A stretch of DNA of 64,000 bases from Marsupella aquatica (lineage: Eukaryota; Marchantiophyta), in NCBI GenBank assembly GCA_973895155.1, contig OZ316896.1:11470001-11534000 (forward strand). Reading direction: 5' to 3'. A model generated the notes under the pieces. That model was not told the origin of the DNA, did not search any database, and was given only the letters and a program-made list of their open reading frames with translations. Of the stretch, positions 59,319-64,000 are shown piece after piece; the stretch's first letter is position 1, and the number at the start of each line of letters is the position of its first letter. Made by a program: the position numbers and the translations under genes.

Positions 59319-62300
59319 TCACTGGCCTATTCTCCAACCATCATGCGTCCCGGAGTGACTTTTGGAGATACCTTCCATGGTCGCTGCTTGTCTGATGAAG
59401 ATACCATCATCATCACGGACCCACAAGACATGATCATGTATAAATGAAGTGAGCTCGGCTTCTGACTGACTGGAAGCTGAGCCCTCAACTTCCCTGGCTC
59501 CTGGTTTTGCGTTGACACCTTCCGGACTATCTTTCTGTTTCACCTGTTCATAGAAGTCGAACTTTCTTGATGACCTTTTCACCCAGTCACCATCTACTGG
59601 CTTTTGACCTTCCATCGGCATATGCCCTGACGAACTCATCCCGCCTGTGCCTGCAGAATATAGATCCCCTATAGGAGAGGTTCCCCTTCGATGATCACGA
59701 TTTTTACCCTTCCAAGAATCAACGATGGCACTCTTTGACATCGTACTCACGTAGCTACCGTCACTTGTGCTCACTTCCTCCTGATCCCTTTGTTCACCTG
59801 TATTCCTACCCTCTGGATTTCTCCAGTCATCTTGGAATGGCCTTTGGGCCCCTCTTTGACGCGGCTGATAACCAGCAGCCTGCAGCTCAGAGCTCTTACT
59901 GTCCACACTGTTCAGTGATACCCAGGATGGATACAGGGATGCCCTTCGACCCCTGGGAGTTTCATCTCGACCCCGATGGCCTTGAAATTGATTCATCTCC
60001 GAATTGATCAGATCATTCGTATCGTATCTACTTCCTACAGAACTTGTCGAATCGCTTTTCGTCCCATTCTTTGATAGGTGTGAAAGGATATTCAGATCTT
60101 GCCTGCTATCCCCTGGAACCAAATGGCCAGATAACTGATTGTTGCCTCGATTGCTACCTGAAGTTTGTTTTGTTTCGGACAAAACATCGTCTTCCAAGGG
60201 GGTCCTCCACCACTTTCCGTTTTCTGGCGGATAACTCTCTCTGCTCGATTGTCCTTCCTCAGGCGAGACGCCGGCCTCATAGTTTCCTTTCCTTTCGCTA
60301 GAATCTGCTACCTTCTTATCTTTGGACACAAATTCCTTCAGTCCAGACATCCTTGCATTGACAGAGTCCCGGAAGGAGTCAAAACTTTCAGACAGAGTTG
60401 GAGCCCCTCGTTTCATGTCTCCCCTGGACCTTATATCAGATGAAACAATGGGAGGATCTCGATTGGGAGCTTTACTCGCGGGCCTGTCTTTCCTTGAAGA
60501 AACCCGGGCCCTTCCTAGACGGTAGGCCACGAACATGAAGAAAGACCAGATGGTGAAAACACCTATCGCCCGCTGTAAGCCAGTGAATGCAGCTACTTTC
60601 TTGATAATGTCTTGTGCAAATTCCACAAAATTTAAAGGGCTGGATGGTTGAGGTTCTTCCACGATTTGACCACCGACTCTCTGACTCCATTCTGCCCAAA
60701 GTAGGCTCGTTAAATCTTCTTCTTCTCGAGATCCTTCTTTCACAATTTCATCTGCAGCACTTTTACCGCTAATATCAGACGAATCCGACTTGCTTTGCAC
60801 AGGCATATCCCCAGCAGTATTTCCTGTTGTCGGTGGAACCGTGGATGGTGAATTCCCACCTCTCAATCTTTCTTGGGATTCAAACAATTGGGTATCACTT
60901 GATATCTTCCCCTCATTTCCTTTTTCTATTGACAAGTCTTTACCCTGTTGCTGCTGATCGTTTGCCGTCTCAGAGAGCTTCTGGGTTTCCTTCTCATCCA
61001 CTTGCCCATTTTTTGTTGCCTGAGGAAGGGTGAGCCCGCCACCAGTCCCCTCACGAGCCTCACCTTGAACATTAGCTCGCTGTGATTCAGAAGCCATGTT
61101 TCTTTCCTTGGCCTCTTTTCTAGAGTTAGTATCAAGTTCTTGAGTGGCAGGAACCTTCTGCTCACTAGTCCTCTCAGCAGCCTTCGTCTCAATCTGCCTC
61201 TTCTCGTTTTGAATGACCAAATCCTTTGGACGAACTGCTTCATTGACGACACCATTTTGAGGACTGAGAGACGACCCGCTAGCTTTGAGAAGCTGCTGAA
61301 GAATATCAACGAGTTCCTCATCAGTCATCTCCCTGAATCTGCAGGCAGCCCGAAACGCGAACATAGAACATATGGACTTCAGAACAGGATTGGTTTACTC
61401 ATGGCAAGCCATGTTCATTTTTGGTCCTTGTCCTACTTAGCCCAGCTGGAGTACACATTCTATATCAAGCGTTGGTGTCTATTTCTCTCGTCACAAGTGC
61501 AAGTAAAAATTACAACTGAGATAGGCACCAGAGTATTGGAGTGAATATGTAGTCTGCATGGCCCAAGGACGACATGAACCACTATGGCTTGCCATGATCA
61601 GATATCTACATCAAATTTCAATACTGTACAGATTCACACTCGGTCACTTCGAGGTCCCAAGTTACTGCGTTCTTTAGAATTACCCCAGAGATGATCCAAT
61701 GGGAGGCCTACCAAAGATGAATCTGAAGGTAGCCTTTCAGGGTCAAACCTCGGAATCAACATCTGCCCATGGACTAATTTGATGAAAATTCCAGTGACGT
61801 TCCATGCTGAATACTGCTGGTCCACTAAGTGTTTTTCTAGATAACACCTTAGAAGTTATCCCACCATCAGTCCATGCCCTTGCTGACCCAGTAATTTTGT
61901 TCTAATGCATCAATCTAAGAACCTTGGAGCTTTCCATACTACTCCCGTATGGCAGACCAGGGTGAGCTGCTCTAATTCCAAGATAGAAGTTCACAAAGAG
62001 GTCTGCCGATGACATCTCTAGCAATGCATTAATGAACCTTGCTGTCCGTTAGACTCTAGTTTGTTACTCTGAACTACTCAGATCTCTGGTTCATATGAGG
62101 GCCACGTTCGAAAGATTACTATAGCAACATGGGAGACGGAGCAGTGCAATGTGTATAGTTTGCACACCCGCGCTATCGTTGCCACAACTGTTCATAGTTG
62201 GCAGAACAAACAAAAGCAAAGAAGAAGATCTATCCTAACAGAAATATGAGAGAGTTTATACCTACGAGCAAGCTGCTTAGCAAGGATGGCTTCCACGGAA

Positions 62301-63350
62301 GGTGCACTGTCCACAGCCACCTCCATCTGGACACCAACTTCTGATAGCGCATTTTGTGGTACTTCTGCATATGCTGGTTGACCACCAAACACAGCACTCA
62401 ACGAAAGCGCTACTGCTGCAACACTAACAATCAACCCATGTCAGCCAAATTCAATCTTACCTGGAAAACAGCTTTCAGTACCAAATGTCAAGCATTTCCT
62501 CACATGGTGTAGCACAGAATCAATCATGTGAATTCATAAAGAGGTGTCTTGAAACGATATCAATTGACCTAGAGTTCTGATCTATGACAATGAAACACAA
62601 CCATCATTTGGCCTTGTCCGCACCCTGTATTCGTATCAATCTGGTAAATTTGTACCTGCTGTCTTTGTTACGTATTTTATTGCAGAAATGGGTTTTCCCA
62701 GTGCTTTTGTAAGTCTGTGAACAGCGTCCTTGATATAGAAACTATGACACGCCTTGGAAGCCCAGAGGTAAAACTCAGGTCCTGTGTATATTGCGGTGGA
62801 GGTGTCCACGCATAATGAGGACTGCTTCACTTGAGAGTTGACGATCTAAAAGCCACTGGGTGGATAGCATGTTAGTGCTACTCCGTGGTTTCCCAAGAAG
62901 CGAGAGCAACTTATGTGGTGTGGGTTGCTTTAGTCGTATCGTGGCGTTTGGGTCGATAGATTTCCAGTTGGTCGGAGTTCCTGGGCTCTAATCTCTGGAG
63001 TGTATCATTGCAACTATGCAGGAGCCGAGGGGTCCTTTATTTTCCCTTTGTCAGTTATTTCGTCCGAATTGATTGACTATCTGATCCATAAATTCTAGAT
63101 CAAGCATCATTCTCTCGCAGACCACAGGGGAAAGCTCCTGTTGCACGACCACTTCTACTGCAGTAAACACGAATTCCGGAAACCCACCTGAAATGGACAA
63201 AATGGGGGAACGGCACCGGACAGTACTCGAATCTCTCAAAGAGCAGTCGCTATGGCCTCCGATCGAGACGCACACCTGGGTTGCAGCCGTCTGCCGCGCA
63301 GCGACGGGTCCGAGAGCAGCACGGACGATCGTAGCTGAAACCGCGGCCAT
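59319..63350 (-). CDS. Uncharacterised plastid-type membrane protein, 836 residues
   Basis: Four exons join in frame on the minus strand: 63188-63350, 62656-62829, 62262-62415, 59319-61338 (phases 1, 1, 2; all GT-AG). The N-terminus MAAVSATIVRAALGP is transit-peptide-like. Exon 2 reads VKQSSLCVDTSTAIYTGP and SFYIKDAVHRLTKALG. Exon 3 has a hydrophobic stretch ending in AYAE (about residues 113-131), which could be a thylakoid signal or a membrane anchor, then VEAILAKQLAR. Exon 4 opens FREMTDEELVDILQQLLKAS, then a long Ser/Lys/Glu/Gln-rich disordered region. One clear membrane segment is AIGVFTIWSFFMFVAYRLG (about 410-430). More disorder follows, and then a compact conserved-looking end: RKFDFYEQVKQKD, ELTSFIHDHVLWVRDDDGIF, WRIGQ. 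I recognise no family. One 2-kb terminal exon after three small ones is unlike the other genes here. Plastid location is inferred. Confidence 0.75.
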
Positions 63351-63500
63351 CTCCAACAACAACTCCAGCGAATTGAGAAGTCCCAGCCCCTGCTCCGCTG
63401 TTGTTGGCCGAATGCAAAGCCTCCTCGCTCGGCTGATTCGCTTTCTACTACAGTCGTAGTGTGCGCGCACACATTTCGCAACTTTTCCTCTCGTGCAGCT
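63351..63500. promoter_or_regulatory. Upstream of the uncharacterised plastid-type gene
   Basis: Short 5' region between the ATG at 63350 and the tandem repeats. The minus-strand frame is open further upstream with another ATG at 63470, so an N-terminal extension is possible but looks less like a transit peptide. No promoter box is certain. Confidence 0.4.
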
Positions 63501-63990
63501 ACCGAGGTTACCGAGGTGCTCTGCGATTACAGTGTACTAGCCTGATTACCCGTTAATGAACGTAAACCGAGATTACCGAAGTGCTCTGCAATTAGAGTGT
63601 ACTAGCCTGACTTCCCGTTCACGAACGTAAACCGAGGTTACCGAGGTGCTCTGCGATTACAGTGTACTAGCCTGACTACCCGTTCAGGAACGTAAACTGC
63701 AGTTACTGAGGTGCTCTGCCGTTACAGACCGAGGTACTCCGCCATTACAGCATACTAGCCTGATTACCCGTTAATGAAAGTAAACCGAGGTTACCGAGGT
63801 GCTCTGAGATTACAGTGTACTAGCCTGATTACCCATTCATGAACGTAAAAATAGAGAAGAGAAAATTATAGTGTACTAGCCTGATGAGCGTAAATAGAGA
63901 AAAGACAAAGTGATGTAAATAGTGTGATTACCCGACATAAGACCAAAGTACCAGTTTCCTGCCTGGTTACCTGCTCATGAACATATATAG
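63501..63990. repeat. About 66-bp tandem repeat at right edge
   Basis: The unit GGTTACCGAGGTGCTCTGCG-ATTACAGTGTACTAGCC followed by TGACTACCCGTTCA-GGAACGTAAAC occurs about five to six times with substitutions and one partial unit (about 63720-63745), fading after 63850. The phrase CGACTACCCGTTCTTTGAACGT near 52927 is related, so the repeat is dispersed. Confidence 0.9.
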
Positions 63991-64000
63991 AGATAAGATA

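Noticed and set aside
59735-60443. Plus-strand ORFs opposite the 2-kb exon
   Set aside because: They are antisense shadows of the uncharacterised plastid-type protein.
60926-61321. 131-codon minus-strand ORF in another frame of the same exon
   Set aside because: It overlaps the long frame of the plastid-type protein, which has consistent splice joins; this is an out-of-frame shadow.
1-64000. CRISPR array or bacterial-type operon
   Set aside because: The tandem repeats lack the alternation of short identical repeats and unique spacers, and the genes are spliced eukaryotic genes.
1-64000. tRNA or rRNA genes
   Set aside because: A search by eye for A-box/B-box pairs and rRNA-like sequence found nothing convincing; a tRNAscan-SE run would settle it.

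Overview
The window is nuclear DNA of a land plant. The evidence is spliced genes with GT-AG introns of about 70 to 1,200 bp, nuclear-encoded plastid proteins with transit peptides, a cell-wall O-acetylation gene, a plant tetraspanin, and a Copia LTR retrotransposon primed by initiator Met-tRNA. Moderate GC, short introns, moderate gene spacing and minisatellites would suit a bryophyte or another seed-free plant, but the species cannot be fixed from sequence alone. A run of exactly 100 N (14730-14829) is an assembly gap.

Layout. 1-1323 (-): NdhT (CRRJ), a J-domain subunit of the chloroplast NDH complex, cut by the left edge. 2366-9027: a 6.7-kb Copia element with about 98% identical LTRs and a decayed gag-pol, inserted in an AT-rich repeat. 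9660-10250: a kelch-repeat pseudogene. 11341-12192 (-): an intronless coiled-coil/RING protein. 12640-14705: a GC-rich repeat block (six perfect 32-bp units) followed by an orphan ORF. 14830-18900: no gene recognised. 18947-21592 (+): Tic22-like plastid import factor, 8 exons. 23015-27361: a piece of NdhT exon 1, then a copy of the promoter and first two exons of the rhodanese gene, joined in phase to a TPR-like protein gene. 31285-37302 (+): RWA-type (CAS1-domain) wall acetylation protein, 15 exons. 37.3-45 kb: intergenic, with duplications, a hairpin and a six-copy minisatellite. 45633-46714 (+): tetraspanin. 48839-50591 (-): complete six-exon plastid rhodanese gene. 54942-57103 (+): an apparent three-way chimera (plastid uL10 N-terminus, rhodanese exon 4, PSB27-H2). 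59319-63350 (-): unrecognised plastid-type membrane protein, 4 exons. 63500-64000: about 66-bp tandem repeats.

How the genes relate. Most genes here serve the plastid: NDH/cyclic electron flow, import at the inner envelope/intermembrane space, a stromal rhodanese, PSII D1 maturation, and two uncharacterised plastid-type proteins. RWA (Golgi) and tetraspanin (plasma membrane) are the exceptions. The main observation is local exon shuffling at DNA level. The intact rhodanese gene at 49-50.6 kb has given two non-overlapping pieces, introns included, to two other loci in the window. In both recipients the copied exons keep splice sites and reading frame, and their indels are multiples of three, although the flanking introns have drifted. 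All exon joins were worked out by eye from GT-AG sites, phase and family similarity; no alignment or transcript data were available.
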